From contig NZ_BBYK01000044.1 of assembly GCF_001570365.1 (NCBI RefSeq), positions 124,001 through 188,000 of the forward strand: a DNA stretch of 64,000 nt, given 5' to 3'. This document shows, piece after piece, positions 1 to 6,988 of the stretch. The stretch's first letter is position 1. Each line of letters starts with the position of its first letter. The stretch comes from Microtetraspora fusca (GTDB taxonomy: Bacteria > Actinomycetota > Actinomycetes > Streptosporangiales > Streptosporangiaceae). Position numbers and translations under genes: made by a program. The notes beneath the pieces were generated by a model. The model made no database searches. It had not been told where the DNA came from and saw only the letters and a program-made list of their open reading frames with translations.

Positions 1-34
1 CGGCCTGGTGGTCGGGCAGTTGATCTGGCACCAT
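1..34 (-). CDS. 5' end of a divergent gene leaving the window
   Basis: An ATG on the minus strand at 34 opens a frame that stays open to the left edge and begins MVPDQLPDHQ. Only 11 residues are visible, so no product can be named. It is divergent from the TetR gene at 89, and the twin palindromes at 42-81 lie between the two starts, one only 7 bp from this start codon. That is the usual layout for a target gene controlled by its divergent TetR repressor. No clear ribosome binding site is visible, so the exact start is uncertain. Confidence 0.35.
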   Translation of the reverse strand, partial: MVPDQLPDHQA

Positions 35-41
35 GAACAAG

Positions 42-81
42 CGGGACTCTGTCCCGTTTGACGATACGGGACACTGTCCCG
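42..81. promoter_or_regulatory. Twin palindromic operators, probably for the adjacent TetR regulator
   Basis: Two 15-bp near-perfect palindromes, CGGGACTCTGTCCCG (42-56) and CGGGACACTGTCCCG (67-81), sit 25 bp apart in the divergent intergenic region. Palindromes of this size, sharing GGGAC/GTCCC arms and placed directly upstream of a TetR gene, are typical autoregulatory operators. The link to this regulator is inferred from position. Confidence 0.75.
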
Positions 82-88
82 TTTATCA

Positions 89-703
89 ATGTCGAGGGTG
101 GAGGTGAACGTCGCGGTGAATGACGGCGAACCGGGCGCCGAGCGCGCGGGCAGGCCCAGGCGAGCCGACGCCCGGCGCAACGAGGAGACCCTGCTCGACG
201 CGGCCGCCGCGGTCTTCGTCACATCGGGCGTGGAAGCACCGATACGCGACATCGCGGCCAAGGCCGGCGTGGGAACCGCCACGATCTATCGTCACTTTCC
301 GACGCGAGCGGATCTCATCATCGCCGTGTACCGGCACCAGGTCGAAGCCTGTGTCGAGGCCGGTCCGGCCCTGCTGGCGACCAGCGCGACCCCACACGCA
401 GCACTGGAGCGATGGGCCGGCCTCTTCGTGGACTTCCTGGTCACCAAGCACGGGCTCGCCGCCGTGCTGAGGTCGGACAACGGCCAGTTCGACGCCCTGC
501 ACACCTACTTCGTGGACCGCCTCGTGCCCGTGTGCGCCCAACTGATCCAGGCCGCAGCCGCCGCCGGCGAGATCCACACCGACCTGGAGGCCTACGAGCT
601 CATGCGCGGCATCGGAAATCTCTGCATCGGCGCGGACAGCGACCCCGGCTACGACGCGCGCCGACTGGTCGCGCTCCTGCTCGCAGGACTGCGCCAACTG
701 TAG
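89..703 (+). CDS. TetR/AcrR family transcriptional regulator
   Basis: A 204-aa protein with an Arg-rich N-terminus followed by a TetR helix-turn-helix at about residues 30-80 (AAAAVFVTSG, IRDIAAKAGVGTATIYRHF). The C-terminal ligand-binding half resembles the common actinobacterial regulators with a TetR_C domain. ATG at 89 is preceded by no strong Shine-Dalgarno; the in-frame GTG codons just downstream are alternatives. The twin palindromes at 42-81 and the divergent gene fragment at 1-34 suggest it represses itself and that gene. The ligand cannot be predicted. Confidence 0.9.
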   Translation: MSRVEVNVAVNDGEPGAERAGRPRRADARRNEETLLDAAAAVFVTSGVEAPIRDIAAKAGVGTATIYRHFPTRADLIIAVYRHQVEACVEAGPALLATSATPHAALERWAGLFVDFLVTKHGLAAVLRSDNGQFDALHTYFVDRLVPVCAQLIQAAAAAGEIHTDLEAYELMRGIGNLCIGADSDPGYDARRLVALLLAGLRQL

Positions 704-844
704 CGGCCAGGGCGGCCGCTCGATTGGGCCACCGGCAGGATCCAGTGCCCACATTCGCCGTCCCATCTCCTTCTTCCTTGTCGAACAGACACTCGCCCGC
801 TAGATCGCTCGCTTATGAGAACCGCGTCCTTGGCTCGAGGCGGC

Positions 845-1274
845 TCACCTGAGATTCAAGCTTGGATCGAGGCCGGTCAGGCTGGCGGTGGCGGTCCACA
901 GGCGCGCCGCGAGTACGGTGTCGGCCAGGTGACCTTGGATGGGCTCGAGCGTGGGTAGGCCGCGGATCCCGAATACCCGAGGTCCCAAAAGCTGGCCGCC
1001 GCGCACGGACGGGTCGACGACGGCCCGGACGGCGGGCCAGGCAGCGGCCTCCTTGCTTTGCAAGAGGAGGCCGGCCGGCAGGCCGCACAGTCGTTCGCCC
1101 GTGGTTCGGAGGCGGACCGGCGGGCGTGAGGGCGTGAGGGAGTCGAGTGCGCCGCCGGGGTGGGTGATCACGCTCAGCGTCGTGCTGCCGGCGGCGTGCA
1201 GGCGGCGGTCGAGTTCGAAGCCGAAGAGCATCTGCGCGAGATTGGATCGTGCGTAGGTACGTTTCGGCCGGTAG
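845..1274 (-). pseudogene. C-terminal remnant of a short-chain dehydrogenase, cut by the IS element
   Basis: Minus-strand translation from the IS boundary at 1275 gives a classical SDR C-terminal half: YARSNLAQMLFGFELDRRL followed by an AHPGG-like stretch (ITHPGG) and an alpha/beta tail, as in retinol-dehydrogenase-like SDRs. The Rossmann N-terminus is missing. The catalytic YxxxK reads YARSN, so the active-site lysine is lost as well. The sequence on the far side of the insertion sequence (after 3302) does not supply the missing half, so the locus has also lost DNA. It is not expected to be functional. Confidence 0.7.
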
Positions 1275-1300
1275 TCCCGAGTTTCGCAGTTGGTGGGCAG
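1275..1300 (+). repeat. Left terminal inverted repeat of the IS1634-type element
   Basis: The 26 bases starting TCCCGAGTTTCGCAG are the inverse of 3277-3302 with two mismatches (positions 18 and 26 of the repeat). It is the outer end of the element on the transposase 3' side, 124 bp from the transposase stop. Confidence 0.8.
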
Positions 1301-1424
1301 ACGAGACTCGTCAATTCGGGGGCTGGCCTGCGGAGACATGCGTGAAGTAGCGGCAAAGGCGTGTGTCCACGCCCCTGCTCAGCGATTCCCCTGTTCAGGG
1401 CCTATTCGGCGGGTTGGAGACCGC

Positions 1425-3218
1425 TCATCTTCGGCGGCGGAGACGCTCCGCAGTCTTTGAAGAGCTGGGCTTGGGCCGGGTGAGTTTGGTGGTCTGGGTC
1501 AGCCGCCCGGCAGGGCCGGACAGGGTGACCTGATGGACGCGGCCGAGTTCGCGGTTGATAGTGCGCCAGGTCTGCCCGGTGCGGCGTTCGGCAACGCGGA
1601 TGAGCAGCAGCACCAGCCAGCACAGCAGGACGTGCGCGACGATCCGTTCGTCCAGGCGGTGATAGACCGGCCGCAGATCCAGGGTGGTCTTCATGGTCCG
1701 GAATGCGGCCTCGGCTTCGAGGAGGTTCTTGTAGCCGAGCGCGATGTCCTCGGGGGTCAGATCGGGGTCGGACGTGGCGATGAGGTACTTACCGTCCAGG
1801 TTCGCCTCGGCCTTCACCTTGCGCATGTCGATCGACAGGCGGCCGGTGGTGGGGTGCTGCTTGAGCCAGCGGCCGAGGGAAGCGTGATCGCGTAGCGCGC
1901 ATTCGGCCTTGCGGTGCGGGGCATCCGACGGCTTGGCTGCCATCCGCCCCTTGCCCTGCTGCGCGGCCTTCGCCTGGGCCTTCCTCACATCAGCGGCGCG
2001 GGAAGCGGCGATCCGTTCCAGCTCTTGTCTGATCGCGTCCAGCTGGGTGTCGCGGCGCATCTTGTCCCGCTCGGCCTCGATGGGGTTGTGGCAGATGATC
2101 CACCTGCGCCCGGGATCGGAGGCGAGCTTGACCTCCTTGACCCGCAGGTTGTCGCGGACATCCTGGTAGCGGCCCTGCCGCGAGAGCGCCTCGGCTGCCT
2201 GCTCGGTCCCCTCGCGCATCTTGACGCCGCAGATGTAATGGCCGCCGGCCCGCTGCAGGTAGGCCATGTTCTCCTTCGAGGAAAACCCCGAGTCGGTGAC
2301 CGTGACGGCCCGGCCCAGCCGCCAGTCCCGCAGATCGTCTTTCACCTGCTCGATCACGGTCATGTCCGAGGTGTTGCCGGGCCACACCCAGCAGCGGACC
2401 GGGATGCCCTCGCGGGTCACCGCCAAGCCGATCACGATCCGCGGCAGGTCCCGGCGGTGGTCCTTGGAGTGTCCGAACCGTCGAAGCCCCTGCTCTCCGC
2501 CCTCATCCGGGGCCGGCTCTCCGTCGCGTTCGAAGTACGTCGAGGTCGTATCGAAGAAGATCAGGTCGACTTCCAGGTTCAGCAGGTTGGCCACGGAGAA
2601 GAACACCTCACGGGTGACCTCGCCGCGGGCGTCGGCGCCTGCCAGCAGGTCCATCGCCCGCATCGCCTGGTCCTTATCCATGCCGGCCAGGCCTGGGACG
2701 GCAACGGTATGGGTGGCCCGGTCAGCCGCGGCGAGCTTGGAGGAGGGGGCCACGGCCCGGTTGGCGATCAGTGCGAAGATGATCCGCTCGATGTCGGTGC
2801 GAAACCGTCGCGGCCCGAGCACCGTGGCCAGGGCTTTGTCGATGTTCAGCATCCGCCACAGCTCGTCCAGCAGCCAGATCGCCCCGAACGGGCGGGCGGA
2901 CTCAGCCGACAGCGGGCCCGCCGCATCGGCTGCCAACGGCACCGTGACGTCGTCTTCATCGCCGAGGTACCGGTTGATGGAGGCGACCAGCCGTCGAAGC
3001 GCGTCCACGTCGAGCTTGTCTTCGCGGCCCAGGTTGACCAGCACCTCGGCCTGGGTCGTCCCGTTCACCCGCCGGTTGTTCGCCAGTTGCAGGTACCGGA
3101 CCACGCTTCCGTCGCCGTTGCGCCGCTGCATCTTCCGCAGATATATGCCCGCATCATCTATCACAGCTAGCAGACAGCGCAGCAGAATCACGAACAGTCG
3201 TGTGCCCACGATTTGCAC
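1425..3218 (-). CDS. IS1634 family transposase (DDE type)
   Basis: A transposase of up to 597 aa. The N-terminal region matches the IS1634 signature YLRKMQRRNGDGSVVRYLQL. A DDE catalytic core of IS4-like fold follows: FFDTTSTYFE (first Asp), a VTDSGFSSKENM block (second Asp), and the C-terminal YKNLLEAEAAFRTMKT block that carries the catalytic Glu (Y-(2)-R/L-(3)-E region). An insertion rich in Arg and Lys (about residues 395-450) separates the last two. The frame opens with GTG at 3218; ATG at 3131 (MQRRNGDG) is an equally likely start. No frameshift is seen, so the element may still be active. Confidence 0.88.
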   Translation of the reverse strand: MQIVGTRLFVILLRCLLAVIDDAGIYLRKMQRRNGDGSVVRYLQLANNRRVNGTTQAEVLVNLGREDKLDVDALRRLVASINRYLGDEDDVTVPLAADAAGPLSAESARPFGAIWLLDELWRMLNIDKALATVLGPRRFRTDIERIIFALIANRAVAPSSKLAAADRATHTVAVPGLAGMDKDQAMRAMDLLAGADARGEVTREVFFSVANLLNLEVDLIFFDTTSTYFERDGEPAPDEGGEQGLRRFGHSKDHRRDLPRIVIGLAVTREGIPVRCWVWPGNTSDMTVIEQVKDDLRDWRLGRAVTVTDSGFSSKENMAYLQRAGGHYICGVKMREGTEQAAEALSRQGRYQDVRDNLRVKEVKLASDPGRRWIICHNPIEAERDKMRRDTQLDAIRQELERIAASRAADVRKAQAKAAQQGKGRMAAKPSDAPHRKAECALRDHASLGRWLKQHPTTGRLSIDMRKVKAEANLDGKYLIATSDPDLTPEDIALGYKNLLEAEAAFRTMKTTLDLRPVYHRLDERIVAHVLLCWLVLLLIRVAERRTGQTWRTINRELGRVHQVTLSGPAGRLTQTTKLTRPKPSSSKTAERLRRRR

Positions 3219-3276
3219 GCCTCAGGGCGCACCTCAGCCCGCTGACCAGTACCTACATCCCGCGATCAAGCCTCAT

Positions 3277-3302
3277 GTGCCCACGAACTGCGAAACTCGG
3301 GA
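3277..3302 (-). repeat. Right terminal inverted repeat of the IS1634-type element
   Basis: Inverted copy of 1275-1300 (24 of 26 bases), ending CGAAACTCGGGA, 58 bp upstream of the transposase start. Confidence 0.8.
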
Positions 3303-3440
3303 TCCAGGCTGAGATTCGGTTCGAACGCAACCTCATGACATGGACGTGGACGGATTCTATTCGTCGGCACGAGTAAGGCTTGGCCACCAGCTACGCTGAA
3401 AAAACAACCCAGGTGACGCGACCGAAGGAGTCGAGCGACG

Positions 3441-3686
3441 GTGAGCGTGGACCTCGAACACGAGCCCATTCACGATCTCGCCCGCCGGGTCATCCGGTTG
3501 GCCGAGGAAACCCAGCACGCCGCTCAAGTGCTCGAGCGCCGTTTGGAAGCGCTGGAACGCCGCACCGGAGCCGCCGGCAGAGCCGAACGCATCCTGAGCG
3601 TTGCCGCCGATATGCGAACCCGCCTTGGCCAGGACAAGCTGTCCACCGATGACCTGTACGACCCGGACACCGGCCTTCCCGCATGA
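3441..3686 (+). CDS. VapB-type antitoxin
   Basis: An 81-aa protein whose middle is a predicted amphipathic/coiled helix (LARRVIRLAEETQHAAQVLERRLEALE) and whose C-terminus, MRTRLGQDKLSTDDLYDPDTGLPA, has the acidic STDDLYDxxGLP ending typical of actinobacterial VapB antitoxins; this tail normally occupies the toxin active site. GTG at 3441 is preceded by GAAGGAG at a proper distance. Its stop overlaps the start of the PIN-domain toxin (ATGA at 3683), which is the classical VapBC arrangement. It should neutralise the toxin and autorepress the operon. Confidence 0.85.
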   Translation: MSVDLEHEPIHDLARRVIRLAEETQHAAQVLERRLEALERRTGAAGRAERILSVAADMRTRLGQDKLSTDDLYDPDTGLPA

Positions 3687-4072
3687 TCATCGATTCCAGC
3701 GCCATCATCGCCGTCATCAACGGCGAGCCCGAGGCCACCCGCTTTGCCCACGCCATCGCCGCAGCCGTGTGTCGTATCTCGGCTGTCAACTACGTCGAGG
3801 CGGCCATCGTGGCGGACAACCGCGGCGAGACCATGCGTAACGCCTTCGACACGCTCGTCAACGAGATGGGGCTCATCATCGAGCCCGTAACACCTAATCA
3901 GGCAAGAATCGCGCGCCGCGCTTACCAGACTTACGGCAAAGGCAACCACTCCAAGGCCAAACTCAACATGGGCGACTGCTTCGCCTACGCTCTCGCCAAG
4001 GACCTGGACCAGCCCCTGCTCTTCAAAGGCGAGGATTTTCCACACACGGACATCACCCCTGCCAAGCCATGA
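3683..4072 (+). CDS. vapC: VapC-type PIN-domain toxin (ribonuclease)
   Basis: A 129-aa PIN-domain protein. The acidic metal-binding residues are all present: D4 (IIDSSA), E39 (NYVEAA), D98 (NMGDCFAYALA) and D118 (FKGEDF). VapC proteins are Mg2+-dependent endoribonucleases, often cutting tRNA or rRNA, held inactive by VapB. The start overlaps the antitoxin stop, indicating translational coupling. It lies about 2 kb left of the first tRNA-Lys scar, so it may act as an addiction module for the integrated element (inference). Confidence 0.92.
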   Translation: MIIDSSAIIAVINGEPEATRFAHAIAAAVCRISAVNYVEAAIVADNRGETMRNAFDTLVNEMGLIIEPVTPNQARIARRAYQTYGKGNHSKAKLNMGDCFAYALAKDLDQPLLFKGEDFPHTDITPAKP

Positions 4073-4138
4073 CGGTCAACGCATCCCCTGCCCGAGGATG
4101 ATCGCAGGCAGTCCTCGGCAGGAGTATCGTCTGCGGCC

Positions 4139-4453
4139 ATGACTCGCCGCCCCCCGAAAGAACACCTGGACGAGCTGATCGAGCAGGTGATTGTGGACGC
4201 CTACACCGACGAAGAGCAGCTCTCCAGCTTCCAGATGATGATCGGCGACAACCTGGCAGTGCCGTTCGAGACGAACATGCTCGGCCTGCAGGTCACCGTC
4301 ACCGCGATCGACTTCCGCGTAGGGAGCGGCATCGTGGCGATCTGCCGCCACGGCCGGCAACGGCAGGCGATCGGCATCCTCGACCTGCCGTTGCCTGACC
4401 CACCCCCGGCCGGCGCCGAATGGATCGACGCGTACCGCCGCTGGGCCGGGTGA
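4139..4453 (+). CDS. CcbP-like (calcium-binding protein family) small acidic protein
   Basis: A 104-aa protein that fits the CcbP calcium-binding family known from cyanobacteria: an N-terminal helix with the family motif LIEQVIVDAYTDEEQL, then NLAVPFET, a beta-rich core (VTVTAIDF, IVAICRHGRQRQAIGILDLPLP) and a C-terminal AEWIDAYRRWAG helix. CcbP binds Ca2+ through surface acidic residues; whether this homologue does so is unknown. It ends 4 bp before the 387-aa gene at 4458, so the two are probably co-transcribed. Confidence 0.6.
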   Translation: MTRRPPKEHLDELIEQVIVDAYTDEEQLSSFQMMIGDNLAVPFETNMLGLQVTVTAIDFRVGSGIVAICRHGRQRQAIGILDLPLPDPPPAGAEWIDAYRRWAG

Positions 4454-4457
4454 AAGC

Positions 4458-5621
4458 GTGAGCGAGTACCAGTACTACGAGTTCCTGACCATCGACCGGC
4501 CGCTCACCGACCGGCAGCAGGCCGAGGTCCGCGCCCTGTCCACCCGAGCCCACATCACCGCCACCAGCTTCACCAACGAATACCACTGGGGTAACTTCCG
4601 CGGCGACCCGCACCGCATGATGGAGCGCTACTACGACGCCCACCTGTATCTGACCAATTGGGGCACCCACCAGGTCATGCTCCGCCTCCCCCGAACCGTG
4701 CTGGATCCCGCGCTGGCCGAACGCTACTGCGCAGGCGACCAGGTCAGCGCCTGGACCAGCGGCGAACACCTCATCCTCAACTTCACCAGCGAGGCGGAAG
4801 AGGAGTACTGGGAAGACGGCGTCGAACGCTCCCTGTCAGCGATCGTCGGGGTCCGTGCCGAACTGGCCGCCGGTGATCTGCGGCCGCTCTATCTTGCCTG
4901 GTTGTCGGCCTACGGGACATGGGAGCGCGACGAGGACGCCTTCGACTACGCCGAAGAGGACGAGCCGGAGCCTCCTGTCCCACCGGGGCTGGGCTCGCTC
5001 AGTGCCGCCCAGCGTGCCCTGGCTGACTTCCTGCGCTTGGACGACGACCTCCTCGCGACCGCCGCCGAGGCCAGCCCACCGGCGCAAGCCGTGCAACATG
5101 ATCGGGCTGCTCTGGCCGCCTGGATCGGTAGCCTGCCCGCCAAACGCAAGACCGCGCTGCTGTTGCGGGTGGCCGAGGACGACACCACGCGGGTCCGATG
5201 GGAACTGCTCCGCGAGTTCGGCGGCAACACCGCCTCCCAGGTGGAGGCCGGGCGGACGGTCGCTGAGCTGCTGGACGCCGCCGGCGCTCGCCGCCACGCC
5301 CGTGAGCAGCAGGAGACAGCCCGGCGCGCGGAAGAACTGGCACGCCAGGAACAGGAGCGGCGCCAGGCCCGGGAACTTCATTTGAACCGGCTCGCCCACG
5401 ATCTCGAAGCCGCGTGGGCACGGGTGGAGATGTTCATCGACACCAAGAAGCCACGCGAGTACGACCAGGCCGTCGATCTCCTCCGCGACCTGCAGGCCCT
5501 GGCCATCCGCGACGACCATGTCGGCACCTTCGCTCAACGCTTTACCCACCTTCGGGAACGGCACCGGAGCAAGCCCAGTCTGATCAAGCGATTCACCGAA
5601 GCCGGCCTCGTCGCGGAGTGA
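4458..5621 (+). CDS. Conserved protein of unknown function, 387 aa
   Basis: No enzymatic motif is recognised. The N-terminal 160 residues (starting MSEYQYYEFLTIDRPLTD, with a conserved-looking YHWGNFRGDP and YYDAHLYLTNWGT) form a globular, Trp/Tyr-rich domain. A short acidic linker (about 165-180, DYAEEDEPEPPVPP) follows. Then comes a helical half containing a charged segment rich in Glu, Arg and Gln (about 285-330) likely to be a coiled coil, ending in a basic tail. It starts 4 bp after the CcbP-like gene. The pair, next to VapBC and inside an integrative element, looks like cargo; a defence or stress role is possible but not shown by the sequence. Confidence 0.75.
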   Translation: MSEYQYYEFLTIDRPLTDRQQAEVRALSTRAHITATSFTNEYHWGNFRGDPHRMMERYYDAHLYLTNWGTHQVMLRLPRTVLDPALAERYCAGDQVSAWTSGEHLILNFTSEAEEEYWEDGVERSLSAIVGVRAELAAGDLRPLYLAWLSAYGTWERDEDAFDYAEEDEPEPPVPPGLGSLSAAQRALADFLRLDDDLLATAAEASPPAQAVQHDRAALAAWIGSLPAKRKTALLLRVAEDDTTRVRWELLREFGGNTASQVEAGRTVAELLDAAGARRHAREQQETARRAEELARQEQERRQARELHLNRLAHDLEAAWARVEMFIDTKKPREYDQAVDLLRDLQALAIRDDHVGTFAQRFTHLRERHRSKPSLIKRFTEAGLVAE

Positions 5622-5683
5622 CCAGAAATCCCGGCCTTGAACATCGGCGATGTGCGTTCGCCGCGGAACGTATAGCCATAGTC

Positions 5684-5805
5684 GGTGGGGTAAAGCCCAC
5701 CCGGCATCGCTGGTTGCTCATCGACTGACAGCGGGGTCGGTTGCACCTCCCATACAGGGCGGGGCAAGTGAGCCTCGTACGGGAGGTGTGCGCTGCCCAA
5801 CCACG
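5684..5805. other. Inverted-repeat-rich region, candidate structured RNA
   Basis: Between 5622 and 6008 there is no gene. Within it, GGTGGG/CCCACC (5684-5689 with 5696-5701) forms a 6-bp hairpin with a 6-nt loop. A larger structure is closed by GGTTG/CAACC (5739-5743, 5798-5802) and CACCTCCC/GGGAGGTG (5744-5751, 5781-5788). Perfect arms in two nested and one separate helix are more than expected for random intergenic DNA. No known riboswitch or intron domain was recognised. Confidence 0.4.
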
Positions 5806-5846
5806 AGAGCGTGAAGGAGTTCCCCAGTTATCAGGTCAAGCCCTCA

Positions 5847-5878
5847 TTTGCTCGTTTGGATGCCCCGGTCGGTTGCTC
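5847..5878 (+). repeat. TTGCTCG direct repeats, candidate integrase arm sites (left of att scar 1)
   Basis: TTGCTCG occurs at 5847-5853 and 5872-5878, about 130-160 bp left of the tRNA-Lys fragment at 6009. The same heptamer occurs twice at a comparable distance left of the second fragment (13678 and 13689), in both places preceded by GGTCAAG. Tyrosine integrases bind short direct repeats at this distance from the core, so these are plausible arm sites. This is inference from position and repetition. Confidence 0.4.
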
Positions 5879-6008
5879 GATGATCGCTCGCGTGTATGGG
5901 ATACGACATGACATGGACCGTCACCAGCCGATACGAAAACGGCGACAACGCCGGACAGGGTGACACGAATCGGCATGCCCGGATAGCAAATGGCAAGTAA
6001 CAAGTGAT

Positions 6009-6053
6009 CTTTTAATCCGTAGGTTCGGGGTTCGAATCCCTGGCGCCCCACCA
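6009..6053 (+). repeat. att scar 1: 3' half of a tRNA-Lys(UUU) gene
   Basis: A 45-bp segment runs from the anticodon loop (CTTTTAA, anticodon TTT) through the T arm (GGTTCGAATCCC) to the 3' ACCA end. The 5' half of the tRNA is absent, so this is not a functional tRNA. It matches the segment at 13814-13858 in 44 of 45 positions. A fragment covering anticodon loop to 3' end is the standard duplicated core left at the distal end of elements that integrate into tRNA genes. Confidence 0.8.
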
Positions 6054-6394
6054 CTCCGCACCCCGTCTGACGTGGGATTTCTCGATCAGGCGCGGCTTCG
6101 GATCGAGAAGTTGATCTCGTTTGGTTGCTCGTTGTCTCCTCGCGGGCACGGATCGGGCACGCGGTAGATCGTTCAGACCGCCCATGTCAGGGCAGACCCG
6201 AGAGACGATCAAGAGAAGATCACAACCGAAGACCCCTCGGGGCAACCACGCCCGACGATGGCATGCCAACCGTCAAGGATCGTCTCCACGTACTCTGCTG
6301 GACTTACGGCCTCCTGAACCAGCGGACGGATAATCCGCTGGTGAAACTGCTCAACCGACGTTCACCCGCGAGGTGTGCTTCCTCACGCCTGGCG
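6054..6394. other. Gene-free stretch with a hairpin
   Basis: No supportable gene. The only structure is a hairpin at 6318-6342 with 9-bp perfect arms (ACCAGCGGA / TCCGCTGGT) and a 7-nt loop, 50 bp beyond the 3' end of the lipoprotein gene, where it could act as its terminator. A TTGCTCG heptamer lies at 6125-6131. Confidence 0.5.
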
Positions 6395-6883
6395 TTACAT
6401 GCCGGGGCGGACGTCCACCTTCACAAACGCGTTGTAGCAGTAGCACGGCTCGGCTTCGATCGGCGGGTATTCGGGGAAGGTAGCCTCTCCACGGCCGACA
6501 ACCTGCCCCTTCCTGTTCTTTACGACGACTCGAACGGGCATGCGCGAGTAGTCGGTGGCCTGTCCAGGAAGGTTGACGTTGAAGACGATGTCCTGGACTC
6601 CGGCCAGGGTGCTGAGCCCCTGGGCAGGGGTGGGGAACATAGACGAGCTGGGAACGTTCAACAGCCCTTCCCGGCAAATGTCATGTGCGTCGCACAGCTG
6701 ATAGGTGAGGCCGGATCTCACGATCGAATGATGCACGGTGAGCTGAACCCTGTGTCCCGCGCACGGCTTGCAGGCAGGGGCCGCCCCACATCCCGTCAGC
6801 GCCGCTACTACCACGGCGGCGCAAACCAGCGTACGGAATGCCGGCGATTGCGACTCGGGTTTCCCGTGCGCTGCTGTGATCAT
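6395..6883 (-). CDS. Secreted lipoprotein of unknown function
   Basis: About 162 aa. ATG at 6883 is preceded by GGAGG with a 5-nt spacer, which fixes the start. The N-terminus has a basic stretch, a hydrophobic segment (LVCAAVVVAALTGC) and an LTGC lipobox, so it should be exported and lipid-anchored at Cys. The mature part holds several cysteines (ACKPC, CDAHDIC, EPCYCYN) that could form disulfides, and a beta-rich C-terminal half. No family was recognised. It lies downstream of the amidohydrolase on the same strand, separated by about 105 bp. Confidence 0.75.
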   Translation of the reverse strand: MITAAHGKPESQSPAFRTLVCAAVVVAALTGCGAAPACKPCAGHRVQLTVHHSIVRSGLTYQLCDAHDICREGLLNVPSSSMFPTPAQGLSTLAGVQDIVFNVNLPGQATDYSRMPVRVVVKNRKGQVVGRGEATFPEYPPIEAEPCYCYNAFVKVDVRPGM

Positions 6884-6988
6884 GTTTGCCTCCGTGGATA
6901 CATCGGCTCGGGGTGGCATGTGGGCCGCTGTGGCTTAGGACCTCTCCACGTTTTCAGGGGATTGACACTCCTCGCTAGGAGGGGAAGC

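Larger units (their letters stand above)
1275..3302 (-). mobile_element. IS1634-type insertion sequence (about 2.03 kb)
   Basis: A complete-looking insertion sequence bounded by inverted repeats of 26 bp (1275-1300 and 3277-3302, 24 of 26 matching) and containing one long transposase gene on the minus strand. Length and a single transposase of nearly 600 aa fit the IS1634 family. No direct target duplication is visible: the bases outside the ends (GGTAG on the left, TCCAG on the right) differ. The left end interrupts an SDR gene. Confidence 0.8.

Noticed and set aside
1914-3170. 418-codon plus-strand frame
   Set aside because: Antisense to the IS1634-type transposase.
6009-6053. Functional tRNA-Lys gene
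   Set aside because: The acceptor 5' strand, D arm and 5' anticodon stem are absent; only the 3' half is present. The same holds for 13814-13858 and 29448-29492.
5836-6054. Minus-strand frame reading MVGRQGFEPRTYGL
   Set aside because: It is the reverse translation of the tRNA-Lys 3' fragment, a well-known false ORF type.
6012-6269. Minus-strand frame ending in GARDSNPEPTD
   Set aside because: Reverse complement of tRNA 3' end sequence; recurring artefact near tRNA genes and scars.
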